Source: Bog-473 sp963788125 | Lineage (GTDB): Bacteria > Actinomycetota > Acidimicrobiia > Acidimicrobiales > RAAP-2 | Reading direction: 5' to 3' | Assembly (NCBI GenBank): GCA_963788125.1 | Contig: CAWBFN010000002.1 | Location: 558,001 to 622,000, forward strand | Length of the DNA stretch: 64,000 nt | In this document: in pieces, positions 1-8,603 of the stretch | Position numbering within the stretch: the first letter of the stretch is position 1 | Layout of the letters: each line of letters begins with the position of its first letter | Translations under genes and position numbers: made by a program | Notes under the pieces: model-generated | The model's database searches: none | The model's input: only the letters and a program-made list of their open reading frames with translations | What the model was told of the DNA's origin: nothing

Positions 1-357
1 TGTGGCTGAATAGGTCGATCAGTTCGGCGCTGATTTTTCAAAATCCGGTTGGCTCAGGAAGTGAGCGGGCGTTGTTGTGATTCCGTTGGGATCCCGTTGT
101 CGCCCCGTTGTGGCCGTGACATCTGCATCTTCGACAGAACTACCTCGTGGCCAAGGTCGTGAATCCTTGTGTGACAGGGAGTTTTCGAAGCATGGGGGAC
201 CGGGACGGTCGTGGATCGTTGACTCTCCCCGGGTAACACGTTAACGTGCCGAGCGCAGACCTCAGGGGGTGTGTCCTACGTTATTCATGAGCCCGCCCTG
301 GGTCAGTACCGATAGGCCCTGACGAAGCCCGACAAGCAACTCTATGGAGGAGTCTGA
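1..357. other. Intergenic leader, no gene recognised
   Basis: I see no convincing gene here. A short minus-strand open frame (54-239) has no recognisable motif and no plausible ribosome site. The last part holds the leader of the secreted protein that starts at 358, including a clear GGAGGAG ribosome-binding site at 346-352. The moderate GC of this stretch, with AT-rich patches such as that around 30-45, contrasts with the coding DNA and fits a promoter region, but I cannot place -35 and -10 boxes with confidence. Confidence 0.5.
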
Positions 358-2130
358 ATGCACAGGAAGCGCAGCGATGCGGAGAACGACGTGCCAATTA
401 CTGGATCGGGAAAGTTCTCCCGTTGGAACATGAGCTTCCGCCGACGCATCACCGCGGCATGTGCCGTAGTGGCCCTCGTGAGCGTCGGCACCGTGGTGGG
501 GACGACCAGCGTCGCCACTGCTGCACCAGGATCGCTTCCCTGCCCGACGGGTGAGTCGTGTGCCCTTGGTTACGTGGCGTTGGCCAGCCCGATGCGCATC
601 GCCGACACACGGACCGTGGCCAACGGCGGGAGCACGAACGCCTACAACGGCAAGACACTCGCCGCCGGGACCAGCCTGGCCGTGAGCGCCTCCGGTGCCG
701 TCCCGACGTCCGCCTCGGCGATCGTCGTCAACGTCACCGCCGTCAACCCGACTAACGCCGGTTTCCTCACGGTGTACCCGACCGGCGCGACGCTTCCCAC
801 AGCCGCCAACATCGATTTCACCACCGGTCAGACGGTGGGCAACGAGGTGACCGTGGGCCTGAACGCATCCCAGAGCTTCACGGTGTACTACGGACCGGCC
901 GGTAGCGGCACTGTCGACTTCACCGCCGACGTCATGGGCTACTACGAAGCCGCGACCACAGGTGGGTCGTACTACGTCCCCGTCGCGCCGACTCGCATTT
1001 ACGACTCACGCACCGGCTCGGGCCAAACGGGGGCCGGCACGACGCTCACCAACGGCGGGAGTGACAACGTCACCGTCGGCGGCGTGGGCGGCGTTCCTAC
1101 CTTCGCCAACGGCACAACGGCCGTGGTACTCAACGTGGCCATCACCAACCCGACCGCGTTCAGCTTCATGTACGCCTACCCGACGGGTACCACGGCACCT
1201 CTCGTGGCCAATCAGAACTACACCGCCGGTGAGACGCTATCGAGCCAGGTGGTCGCCACAGTCAACAGCAGCAATCAGGTGACCATTGCCAACCACACGG
1301 GGAACGTCGACATTGTGGTGGACGTGGACGGTTACTACACGTCCGACGCCACCGCCACGGGTGCGTCCCTGCTCTCGACCCTTCCGACGCCGATCCGCCT
1401 TCTCGACACCCGGAACAACCTTCCCCCGGGCACACCGGTGGGCGTTAATGGTGGCAACTCGGGAGTGGCTCCGGCCCCTCTCACGACATTCTCGTCGCCC
1501 TACAACGCGGGACTGGGAGCCTCGGCATATGCTCTGAGCATTGCCGACATCGCGACCGGCGGGAATTACCTCACCGCCTTCGCGACGGGCAGCACGCTGC
1601 CGGTCGTCGCCAACGTGAACTACACCGGGGGTGATGCCTACAACGTCGTGGAGAACGCGGCGTACGCCGGCGTGAACTCCAACGGTGACGTGAGCGTTCA
1701 AAACGGCCCGAACACAGCTTCCACCACCAACATCGTGGTGGACGAGGACGCCTACTTCGTGCCCCAGCCATTCACCGTCCAGGTGTTCGCAGTCCCGTAT
1801 CCCAACACCACGACAACTCCAGGCACTACCTCGGTGTCCGTTCCTGCCACCGTCCCTGCCAACGGGACTTCACAGGCGGAGTTCTTCGTGAACACCCAGA
1901 ACCTCGGTCTCCTGGGTACTGGTGGAACGGTTAACTACGCTGCCTCGGGGACCTCGGGCTGCACCGCACTAAACTTCAGTATCGGCGGGGCCCCCCCAGG
2001 CCTTCCAGCCGGTCAGACCCCTGGGTTTGACATCATCTACACGTCGACCATGACCGCCGGTACCTGCACACTCACTGTGACGGTTCCCGGTGAGACCGAG
2101 ACGGGCAGCGCGACGGTGAACCAGACCTAG
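358..2130 (+). CDS. Secreted surface protein with three DTR...VDVxGYY repeats and a C-terminal Ig-like domain
   Basis: The 590-residue product starts with a long basic n-region, then a hydrophobic core (about residues 32-55) and an A-T-A-A cleavage-like site, so it is probably exported. Three repeats of about 125 residues follow (roughly 68-195, 203-325 and 338-465). Each opens with a P-x-R-I-x-D-(T/S)-R motif and ends with V-D-V-x-G-Y-Y or a close variant. The last 120 residues look like a bacterial Ig-like beta sandwich with two cysteines. The start is supported by GGAGGAG at 346-352; an in-frame ATG at 430 is an alternative. A strong terminator follows the stop, and a damaged paralogue lies just downstream. 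The repeat is common in secreted proteins of Actinobacteria, but I know of no defined function. Confidence 0.8.
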   Translation: MHRKRSDAENDVPITGSGKFSRWNMSFRRRITAACAVVALVSVGTVVGTTSVATAAPGSLPCPTGESCALGYVALASPMRIADTRTVANGGSTNAYNGKTLAAGTSLAVSASGAVPTSASAIVVNVTAVNPTNAGFLTVYPTGATLPTAANIDFTTGQTVGNEVTVGLNASQSFTVYYGPAGSGTVDFTADVMGYYEAATTGGSYYVPVAPTRIYDSRTGSGQTGAGTTLTNGGSDNVTVGGVGGVPTFANGTTAVVLNVAITNPTAFSFMYAYPTGTTAPLVANQNYTAGETLSSQVVATVNSSNQVTIANHTGNVDIVVDVDGYYTSDATATGASLLSTLPTPIRLLDTRNNLPPGTPVGVNGGNSGVAPAPLTTFSSPYNAGLGASAYALSIADIATGGNYLTAFATGSTLPVVANVNYTGGDAYNVVENAAYAGVNSNGDVSVQNGPNTASTTNIVVDEDAYFVPQPFTVQVFAVPYPNTTTTPGTTSVSVPATVPANGTSQAEFFVNTQNLGLLGTGGTVNYAASGTSGCTALNFSIGGAPPGLPAGQTPGFDIIYTSTMTAGTCTLTVTVPGETETGSATVNQT

Positions 2131-2162
2131 CATTCGGTCGGGAGCACCTCACCTACACCTTG

Positions 2163-2196
2163 AAAGCCCCGGTCCTCCTCGGAGGGCCGGGGCTTT
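2163..2196 (+). terminator. Rho-independent terminator after the first secreted repeat gene
   Basis: AAAGCCCCGG at 2163-2172 pairs perfectly with CCGGGGCTTT at 2187-2196, and inner bases extend the stem to about 15 bp with a four-base loop. It lies 33 bp after the stop at 2130 and ends in a short T run. It should separate the intact gene from its broken paralogue. Confidence 0.75.
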
Positions 2197-2212
2197 CGGT
2201 TGTACGGGGCCG

Positions 2213-3831
2213 GTGTGTAGGTTGGGCCAAATGGGGAATCGGGCGGGCGTTTCTGTGGGAGCGGGCTTTCTCGTCACATCGGCCCTCGCCGCCGGACTGG
2301 CCCTGGCGCTGGCCGTTGCCCCCTTCGCCGTCGCGGGTGCAGCAACGACGGCCACAGAGGAGTCGCAGGCGACGGCGCACACCACGACGTCGAGTGCCGG
2401 CACCTACGTCCCGCTCACGCCCTCTCGCATCACCGACACACGGGCGGGCTCGGCCTACCCCAACGCCGGTGGGACGCTGGGCGCGGGCGGGATGCTCAAC
2501 GTGCAGGTCACCGGCGTGGGGGGCGTGCCGGCGACGGGTGTCTCGACGGCCGTGCTGAATGTCACCGTGGTGAACCCGACCGGGTCGAGCTTCCTCACCG
2601 TGTTCCCCGAAGGCGGGACGCTCCCCGTGGTGGCAAACCTGAACTTCGGCGGGGGTGAGGTGCTCGCCAATCTGGTCACGGTCCCGGTCGGGACCCAGGG
2701 TGGTGTCACCGTCTACAACCACTCTGGCAGCGCCGATGTCGTCGTCGATGTCGAGGGGTACTACACGACGAGTCCGCAGGCGACGGGCCTGTACAACCCC
2801 GTCAATCCTCTCCGCGTCTTCGGCACCCTCCAGGTGGGGGGTGCGATCGGCGCAGGAGCATCTCAGGCGGTGACCGTGACCGGCGGGACAACCGGCGTTC
2901 CGGCCGATGCCCACGCGGTGGTGGCCAACGTGACCGCTGCGGGGTCGACGGGGCCGGGGTACCTCACGGCGTATCCAGCCCCCACGTCGGGGACGCCGAC
3001 GCCCCCGACCGCGGCCAACGTCAACTTCACCACGGGGCAGGTCGGTCGGCAACCGGGTCATCGTCGCCGTCGGCGCGGACGGACGGATCGAGATCTATAA
3101 CCACACCGGCACGGTGAATGTCGACGTCGATCTGTACGGCTACTACACGGGTAGCCCGGGCGAGCTGGGCAGTGCGTTCACGCCACTGTCTCCGGTTCGC
3201 TTTACCGATACGCGGGTGGGGGCAAACGGTTCGATCTCGGGCCGCGATGCAAGCGAAAGTTTAACTTTCCTGAGCGAAGGAATACCCAACAACCGCAACC
3301 GCGCTGGCTAGCAACGTGACAGTAGTGGCCGGGGGTGCCTCCGGCTATTTGACCATTTACCCAACAACGAGTCCGCGCCCCCAGTTGTTGGCGACGTCAA
3401 CTTCGCTGCCGATGGCATCGCTCAGGATTTCGCCCTGGCTCCCTTGAACGGCGCCGCAGTTGAAGATGTTCAACTCCAGTGCCGATCCGGTGAACATCGT
3501 CATCGATGCCTTCGGGTACTTCTCTCCGCCGCCTCCGGCGGTGGACGTGGTGGCCAGCCCCACCAGCCTTGCGGCCAACGGGACGAGTACCTCGGCGCTG
3601 ACTGTGACGGTGACCACCGGGTCCGGAGTGGCCTTCGACGACCCCGTGTCATTGACCACGACGCCGAGCGTTGCCGGCTCGTGCGGTATTGCAACCGCAA
3701 CCGGAAGCACCAACGCCTCTGGGCAGGTCACGAGCACCTACACGGCGTCGACGACCGCCGGAACGTGCACCATCACCGCTACCGAGGCCAACGGGGGGAC
3801 CACCGGCACGGCCGTCATCACCCAGACGTAG
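2213..3831 (+). pseudogene. Broken paralogue of the secreted DTR-repeat protein (four frame changes)
   Basis: The first 280 or so codons encode a signal peptide and two repeats of the same kind as the gene at 358. The start is GTG 2213 or ATG 2231. The frame is lost at 3041-3048, where GTCG is tandemly duplicated; removing one copy restores the sequence into an N-H-T-G-T-V-N-V-D-V-D-L-Y-G-Y-Y repeat end. Further shifts fall near 3285 (one extra base), at the C run around 3378-3382 (one base short) and near 3455. Beyond these, frame 1 again encodes a repeat end (D-A-F-G-Y-F) and a C-terminal Ig-like domain ending at 3831. All segments align in order with the intact neighbour, so this was one gene of about 540 codons. 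Either it is decaying or this repetitive stretch is badly sequenced. Confidence 0.75.
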
Positions 3832-3909
3832 TGGTGCCAGTCGCACCGTCGCACAGTCGCAGAGTCACCCCAGCCGCTCGTGAGCCGACTCGCGCAGTCG
3901 CGCCGGCGC

Positions 3910-5376
3910 TCAGTCGCCGGGACGGCCCTTCAGCGCATATCTGCGCAGCCGCTCGTGGTCCCTGGACTCGAGCAGCTCCACGAGGTCGAAGACGGGCCCG
4001 CCGGGATGGCGCAGCGCGTCGAGCGCGGCCGAGCCGGCGGTGCCGGGGGTGGGGGCATCGGTGGTGAGGAGAACCAGCGGGAGATCCCGGCGTCCCTGAT
4101 GGAGCACGGCGGCCTTGGCGAGCGTCTTCCACAGCGTGTCGGTACGACGCAGTCCGGCCCGGCTCGATGAGAACGTGCCCGACACGTCGAAGGCCCACTC
4201 GTCGCCGGTCTGGTCCGATGCGAGGAAGCTGAGCTCTATGCCCATCCGCGGGAGCTTCACGTCGGAGCGGATGTCGATGAACTCGCAGCTCTGGAGCAGC
4301 AGCCGGGCGAAGTCCTTGGCCTGCCTGCCCTCCCGGATGGCGGCCGCCGGGAAGTTCACGGTCTCGTCGCCGGACCGTATGGCGGGGAGGTAGGCCCGGA
4401 ACGGTGACGACGCCGGGTCTTCTGCGAGGCCAAGACGCTCTCTCTCCGCGGCGACGCGCACCTTGGCGCGGGTGACGTAGGAGCGGTCGGTGTCGAAGCC
4501 GATGAAGTGGCGGCCCGTCTGCAGTGCCGCGACGGCCGTCGTACCCGATCCCATGAAGGGATCGAGCACCACGTCGTTCTCGTAGGTGTAGAGCTCGATG
4601 AGGCGTTTGGGCAGTTCCACCGGGAACGGAGCGGGATGACCGACACGGGTGGCGCTTTCGGGCGGCATCTCCCACAGGTCGGTCGTGGCCTCCAGGAATT
4701 CGTCCCGCGAGATGGTCGCCGTCGACGGCAGTCCGGCGCCGAGGCGCTGTTCCGGCTTCAACGCCCGATCGAAGCGGCCCTTGCTGGCGATGACGATGCG
4801 CTCCGTCACGTCGCGCAAGACCGGGTTGCTCGGTCGTTGGAAGGTTCCCCAGGCACACGAGCCACCGGCCGCCCGACCCTTCCACCACACGACCTCCCCG
4901 CGCAGGAGAAGACCGAGATCCTGGAGGATCTCGGTCACGTCGCCCGCCAACGACCGGTAGGGCCGTCGCCCGAGGTTGGCGATGTTCACGGCGATCCGCC
5001 CGCCGGGCTCGAGGACGCGCTTGCACTCGGCGAACACTGCGTGCAACAGGTCGAGGTATTCGAAGTACGTCCCCGGGACGCCGTTTTGACCGAGGCTCCG
5101 TTCGTACTCCTTGCCGGCGAAGTACGGCGGCGAGGTGACCACGAGGGCCACCGAGTTCGACTCCAGCACGCCCATGTCGCGGGCGTCGTGCCGGTAGATG
5201 ACGTCCTTCTTCTTCGACCGCACCACCGTCGTGTCGTCCGACAGCTCCGGGGCCACGAACCGTTCGTAGAAGCCGGTGGCGTCGTGGCTCTCCCGGCGCG
5301 ACGACCCGAAACGGGCGGTGGCGGTGGCGCGGCGCACGCGGCCGCCCCTCGGATCGGGGAGGGGTTTGGTGCTCAC
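3910..5376 (-). CDS. Beta-class DNA (N4-cytosine/N6-adenine) methyltransferase with extra C-terminal domain
   Basis: This 488-residue protein has the catalytic T-S-P-P-Y motif at residues 81-85, before the AdoMet-binding D-P-F-M-G-S-G-T-T motif at 272-280. That order defines beta-class amino-methyltransferases, which methylate the exocyclic amine of cytosine or adenine in DNA. Residues 320-488 lie beyond the methylase fold. They carry an I-E-L-S-F...W-A-F-D-V-S-G-x-F segment (380-402) followed by R-x-D-T-L-W-K-x-L, which could be a nuclease-like or target-recognition domain; I cannot assign it. No separate restriction gene is nearby, so it is either an orphan methylase or a methylase fused to its partner. 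It overlaps the upstream ribbon-helix-helix gene by 4 bp (ATGA), implying coupled translation. Confidence 0.85.
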   Translation of the reverse strand: MSTKPLPDPRGGRVRRATATARFGSSRRESHDATGFYERFVAPELSDDTTVVRSKKKDVIYRHDARDMGVLESNSVALVVTSPPYFAGKEYERSLGQNGVPGTYFEYLDLLHAVFAECKRVLEPGGRIAVNIANLGRRPYRSLAGDVTEILQDLGLLLRGEVVWWKGRAAGGSCAWGTFQRPSNPVLRDVTERIVIASKGRFDRALKPEQRLGAGLPSTATISRDEFLEATTDLWEMPPESATRVGHPAPFPVELPKRLIELYTYENDVVLDPFMGSGTTAVAALQTGRHFIGFDTDRSYVTRAKVRVAAERERLGLAEDPASSPFRAYLPAIRSGDETVNFPAAAIREGRQAKDFARLLLQSCEFIDIRSDVKLPRMGIELSFLASDQTGDEWAFDVSGTFSSSRAGLRRTDTLWKTLAKAAVLHQGRRDLPLVLLTTDAPTPGTAGSAALDALRHPGGPVFDLVELLESRDHERLRRYALKGRPGD

Positions 5377-5603
5377 GACGACCCCGATGCGTCGAGCGAC
5401 GCGTCCTGCGAGCTATCGTTTTGGAGGAGATCGACCTCTGCCGGTGGGAGACGAGCGAGGAAGGCGGAAACAGCCCGAATGACGAGGAAGTTGACCGAGA
5501 CGTCGCGGGCAGTGGCGGCGGACTGCAGCTCCCCGTGGAGCGAGGCCGGGAGCCGGATGGCGGTGGCCACCCGTGGCTCGTCGTAGACCCGTGGGCGGCT
5601 CAT
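5373..5603 (-). CDS. Small ribbon-helix-helix (Arc/CopG-like) protein upstream of the DNA methyltransferase
   Basis: About 76 residues from the ATG at 5603. The N-terminal half, R-V-A-T-A-I-R-L-P-A-S-L followed by H-G-E-L-Q and then a second helix, matches the pattern of ribbon-helix-helix DNA-binding proteins such as antitoxins and CopG. The tail is acidic and serine-rich. An upstream in-frame start at 5666 would add 21 residues with no family support. Its stop overlaps the methyltransferase start, so the two are one operon. It may regulate the methylase, like a controller protein, or act as an accessory DNA-binding subunit; that is inference. Confidence 0.65.
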   Translation of the reverse strand: MSRPRVYDEPRVATAIRLPASLHGELQSAATARDVSVNFLVIRAVSAFLARLPPAEVDLLQNDSSQDASLDASGSS

Positions 5604-5755
5604 GGACCTGACCGTAGTGGTCGGGTGTGACACGGTGGCGGATAGCGCGCGCAGAATACGCGCCATCGGGATGGGTGGCTAGATGCGAAACGAGCGTTCG
5701 TTCGGCAGAAAGCCAGCTTGACGTGGATAGACGCGAGCGGCGAACCTCTCGGGTC

Positions 5756-6919
5756 GTGACTCTTCCGTTTCCCCACCGTTCGATTCCGGCCGCCAGGATC
5801 GTCTTCTCTGCGGAGGACCGCGAAAAGATCCTCGGGATGATCGACGAGTCGCTCAGGGGCGGCTCGCTGACCCTCGGGCCGCGTACCCGGGAATTCGAGG
5901 AGGCGTTCGCCCTCCGCCACCAGGTGCCGCACGCCATCGCCGTGAGCAGCGGCACCAGCGCGTTGGAGATCATCTTCCGCACGCTCGGCGTGGAAGGTCG
6001 CGAGGTGGTCATACCGACCAACACCTTCTTCGCCACTGCCGCGGCGGCGATGCACGCCGGTGGCATCCCGCGCCTGGCCGATGTCTCGGCCACCACGTTG
6101 GCCCTCTCCCCCGAGACGCTCGAGGCGGCCCTGAGCCCCGCGACGGCGGCGGTCGTCCTCGTCCACATCGGCGGGTTCGTCACCCCCGACGTCGACGCCA
6201 TCCGGGCCATCTGTGACCGCCGGGGCGTGGCTCTGGTCGAGGACGCCGCCCATGCCCATGGAGCCAGCTTCGACGGCCGACCGGCCGGGTCGTTCGGCCA
6301 CGCCGCGGCCTTCTCCTTCTACCCGACCAAGGTGATGACGAGCGGCGAGGGCGGGATGATCACCACCAGTGACGACAGCCTCCGCGAGGAGGCGGTCATC
6401 TACCGGGATCAGGGCAAGGCCGGCTTTCTCGGCGGCGACCACGTCCGGATGGGCTACGCCTGGAGGATGAGCGAGCTGCACGCCGCCGTCGGGCTGGTCC
6501 ACCTGGCGAAGCTGGACGAGGCCATCGCCACCCGGCGTGGGGTCGCCGTCCGCTACGACGAGGCGTTGGGTGACCTGTCCGGCTGCCAGGTGATCCCTGT
6601 CCCTCCCGCCTCACTCTCCAACTACTACAAGTACCTCGCGCTTCTCGACCCCGGCATCGACCGCTCGGAGCTGAAGCGTCTTCTGGTCGAGCGGACCGGG
6701 GTATCGCTCTCGGGCGAGGTGTACGCCAGCCCACTCCACCGCCAGCCCGTGTTCGCCGGACTGGCGGGCGGACCGTTCCCCGTCGCCGACGAAGTCTGCG
6801 CCCGCCACATCTGCCTGCCGGTGCATTCCGACATGTCCGATGGTGAGGCGGACTACGTTGTCGAGAGCTTGGCGTGGGCTCTCGAGGATTGGACGACAGA
6901 GGAGGCGGCAACGTCGTGA
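5756..6919 (+). CDS. DegT/DnrJ/EryC1/StrS-family sugar aminotransferase
   Basis: PLP-dependent aminotransferase of 387 residues from GTG 5756, the usual family length. Family marks include S-S-G-T-S-A-L near the N-terminus, V-E-D-A-A-H-A-H-G for cofactor binding, and the Schiff-base lysine K192 in F-Y-P-T-K followed by G-E-G-G-M-I. These enzymes usually move an amino group onto a nucleotide-linked keto-sugar. An open frame extends upstream to 5627 but has no family similarity. It heads a cassette of four genes joined by GTGA overlaps (epimerase, polysaccharide deacetylase, glycosyltransferase), which supports a role in a modified surface sugar. The actual substrate cannot be read from the sequence. 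Confidence 0.88.
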   Translation: MTLPFPHRSIPAARIVFSAEDREKILGMIDESLRGGSLTLGPRTREFEEAFALRHQVPHAIAVSSGTSALEIIFRTLGVEGREVVIPTNTFFATAAAAMHAGGIPRLADVSATTLALSPETLEAALSPATAAVVLVHIGGFVTPDVDAIRAICDRRGVALVEDAAHAHGASFDGRPAGSFGHAAAFSFYPTKVMTSGEGGMITTSDDSLREEAVIYRDQGKAGFLGGDHVRMGYAWRMSELHAAVGLVHLAKLDEAIATRRGVAVRYDEALGDLSGCQVIPVPPASLSNYYKYLALLDPGIDRSELKRLLVERTGVSLSGEVYASPLHRQPVFAGLAGGPFPVADEVCARHICLPVHSDMSDGEADYVVESLAWALEDWTTEEAATS

Positions 6920-7848
6920 GGATCACCGTTACGGGGGGTTCGGGATTTATCGGGTCGCATGTCGTCGACTCGCTGGCCGACCGGGGTCACGACGTGGTCG
7001 TGGTCGACACCCGCCCACCGCACCGCCCCGGAGTCGAGTACTACGAGGCCGACGTGACCGATCTGTCGAGGCTGGTGAAGGCCATGGAGGGATCCGAGGC
7101 CGTGTTCCACCTGGCGGCGGTCTCCAACGTGAACGATGCGCACGCCGATCCGGTGGCGGCGATGGATATCAACGTCGTGGGCACCGCCCGGGTGTGCGAG
7201 GCGGCCCGCCGTAACGGCGTAGGGCGCGTCCTTCTGGCCAGCACGGTGTGGGTGTACACGACGGCATCGGGTGACGGCCCCCTCCGGGAGGAGACACCGC
7301 TGGCCTCTACCGGTAGCGAGCACGTCTACACCGCCTCGAAGATCGCCGCCGAACTGGTGGTGTCGAGCTACGGGGAGCTGTATGGCCTGCCGTACACGAT
7401 CCTGCGCTACGGCATCCCCTTCGGTCCCCGGATGCGCAAGGAGCTGGCGATCCCCCAGTTCCTCGAAAGGGCCAGGACCGGTGAGAAGATCACGATCCAC
7501 GGTGACGGCCTCCAATTCCGCAACTACGTCTACGTGGAGGACCTCGCCGAGGCCCATGTCCTGGCGCTGGGCGACGAGGCCGCCGGAGAGGTGTTCAACC
7601 TCGAGGGGCCGGCGCCGGTGAGCATCCGCCACGCCGCCGAACTGGCCTGCGAGCTGGTCGACCCCCTGACCGAGATTGAGTTCACCGCCGCCCGTCCCGG
7701 TGACTACGCCGGACGGGTGATCTCGGTGGACAAGGCGGACCGGGTGCTCGGATGGGTGCCACGGACATCCTTCGACGAGGGGATGCGCCGCTACGTCGAG
7801 TGGTGGCTGGCCGACGACGACTTCATGAAGCAGACAAGCTCGGTGTGA
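6916..7848 (+). CDS. NAD-dependent epimerase/dehydratase, extended SDR (GalE-like)
   Basis: 310 residues from GTG 6916, which overlaps the aminotransferase stop as GTGA. The N-terminal T-G-G-S-G-F-I-G-S-H motif binds the dinucleotide. A serine/threonine region (L-L-A-S-T-V-W-V-Y) is followed by the Y-T-A-S-K catalytic pair typical of extended short-chain dehydrogenases. The R-P-G-D-Y stretch near the C-terminus is typical of the nucleotide-sugar subgroup. It probably makes or epimerises a nucleotide sugar used by the neighbouring aminotransferase and glycosyltransferase. Epimerase and dehydratase activities cannot be told apart here. Confidence 0.87.
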   Translation: MRITVTGGSGFIGSHVVDSLADRGHDVVVVDTRPPHRPGVEYYEADVTDLSRLVKAMEGSEAVFHLAAVSNVNDAHADPVAAMDINVVGTARVCEAARRNGVGRVLLASTVWVYTTASGDGPLREETPLASTGSEHVYTASKIAAELVVSSYGELYGLPYTILRYGIPFGPRMRKELAIPQFLERARTGEKITIHGDGLQFRNYVYVEDLAEAHVLALGDEAAGEVFNLEGPAPVSIRHAAELACELVDPLTEIEFTAARPGDYAGRVISVDKADRVLGWVPRTSFDEGMRRYVEWWLADDDFMKQTSSV

Positions 7849-8603
7849 GCCCCGCCGTCGGGCGCCCGCCTCGGCGCGGCGCCTCGGTTCGTGCGCTGAT
7901 CCCGGTCGGTCTCGTCGCCGGCGCGCACATGGTCCCGAGCGTGGTCAGCCTGGGCCAGTGGGCACCGATCCGGTCCCTACCCGGCGACCTCTGCCGGTGG
8001 AGAGGGCCGACGGGGAGCGGCGTGGCGCTCACCTTCGACGACGGTCCGGACCCCCGGACCACGCCGGTGGCGCTCGACCGCCTCGACGAGCTCGGGCTCG
8101 TGGCCACCTTCTTCTGCCTCGGGACCCAGGTGGCATCGTACCCCGATCTCGTGGCGGAGATCCGGCGCCGGGGCCACCAGGTCGAGACGCACGGCTACCG
8201 CCACGCGCATCACTTCGTGCGCACCCCGCGGTGGGTCCGGGCCGATCTCGGCGCCGCGATCGACGTCCTGGAGCGGGCCGGCGTGCGTCCGCGGTGGTTC
8301 CGGCCCCCGTACGGCCAGACCACGGGGGCCACCATGCTCGAGGCTCGGCGGCACGGCCTCCGCCTGGTGCTGTGGTCCTCGTGGGGGCGGGAGTGGGACG
8401 AGCCGGATGCGGCCAGTGTGGCGCGACGTGTCCGGTCGGGTCTCGGTCACGGAGCGATCGTCCTGCTGCACGACGCCGACGTCCTCTCCCCTCCGGGGTC
8501 GTCCCGGCGGGCGGTGGACGCGCTCGGGCCCATCGCCGAGGATCTGCACCGCCGCGGTCTCCCGGCCCTGACCCTCGACCGCCTGGTCGGGCTGGCACCG
8601 TGA
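7845..8603 (+). CDS. Polysaccharide deacetylase (NodB homology, CE4 family)
   Basis: 252 residues from GTG 7845 (GTGA overlap with the epimerase). CE4 motifs appear in order: T-F-D-D-G-P-D (D65/D66, catalytic base and metal ligand), H-G-Y-R-H (H116 and H120, metal ligands), R-P-P-Y-G and L-L-H-D. The metal site is therefore complete, so a metal-dependent N-deacetylase is likely. A weak hydrophobic stretch near residues 18-40 could tether it to the membrane. In this cassette the substrate may be an N-acetylated sugar on a lipid or surface glycan rather than peptidoglycan or chitin; that is inference from neighbours. Confidence 0.88.
   Translation: MSPAVGRPPRRGASVRALIPVGLVAGAHMVPSVVSLGQWAPIRSLPGDLCRWRGPTGSGVALTFDDGPDPRTTPVALDRLDELGLVATFFCLGTQVASYPDLVAEIRRRGHQVETHGYRHAHHFVRTPRWVRADLGAAIDVLERAGVRPRWFRPPYGQTTGATMLEARRHGLRLVLWSSWGREWDEPDAASVARRVRSGLGHGAIVLLHDADVLSPPGSSRRAVDALGPIAEDLHRRGLPALTLDRLVGLAP

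Noticed and set aside
54..239. Minus-strand open frame of 61 codons in the leader region
   Set aside because: No motif, no ribosome site and it lies in the likely promoter region of the gene at 358.
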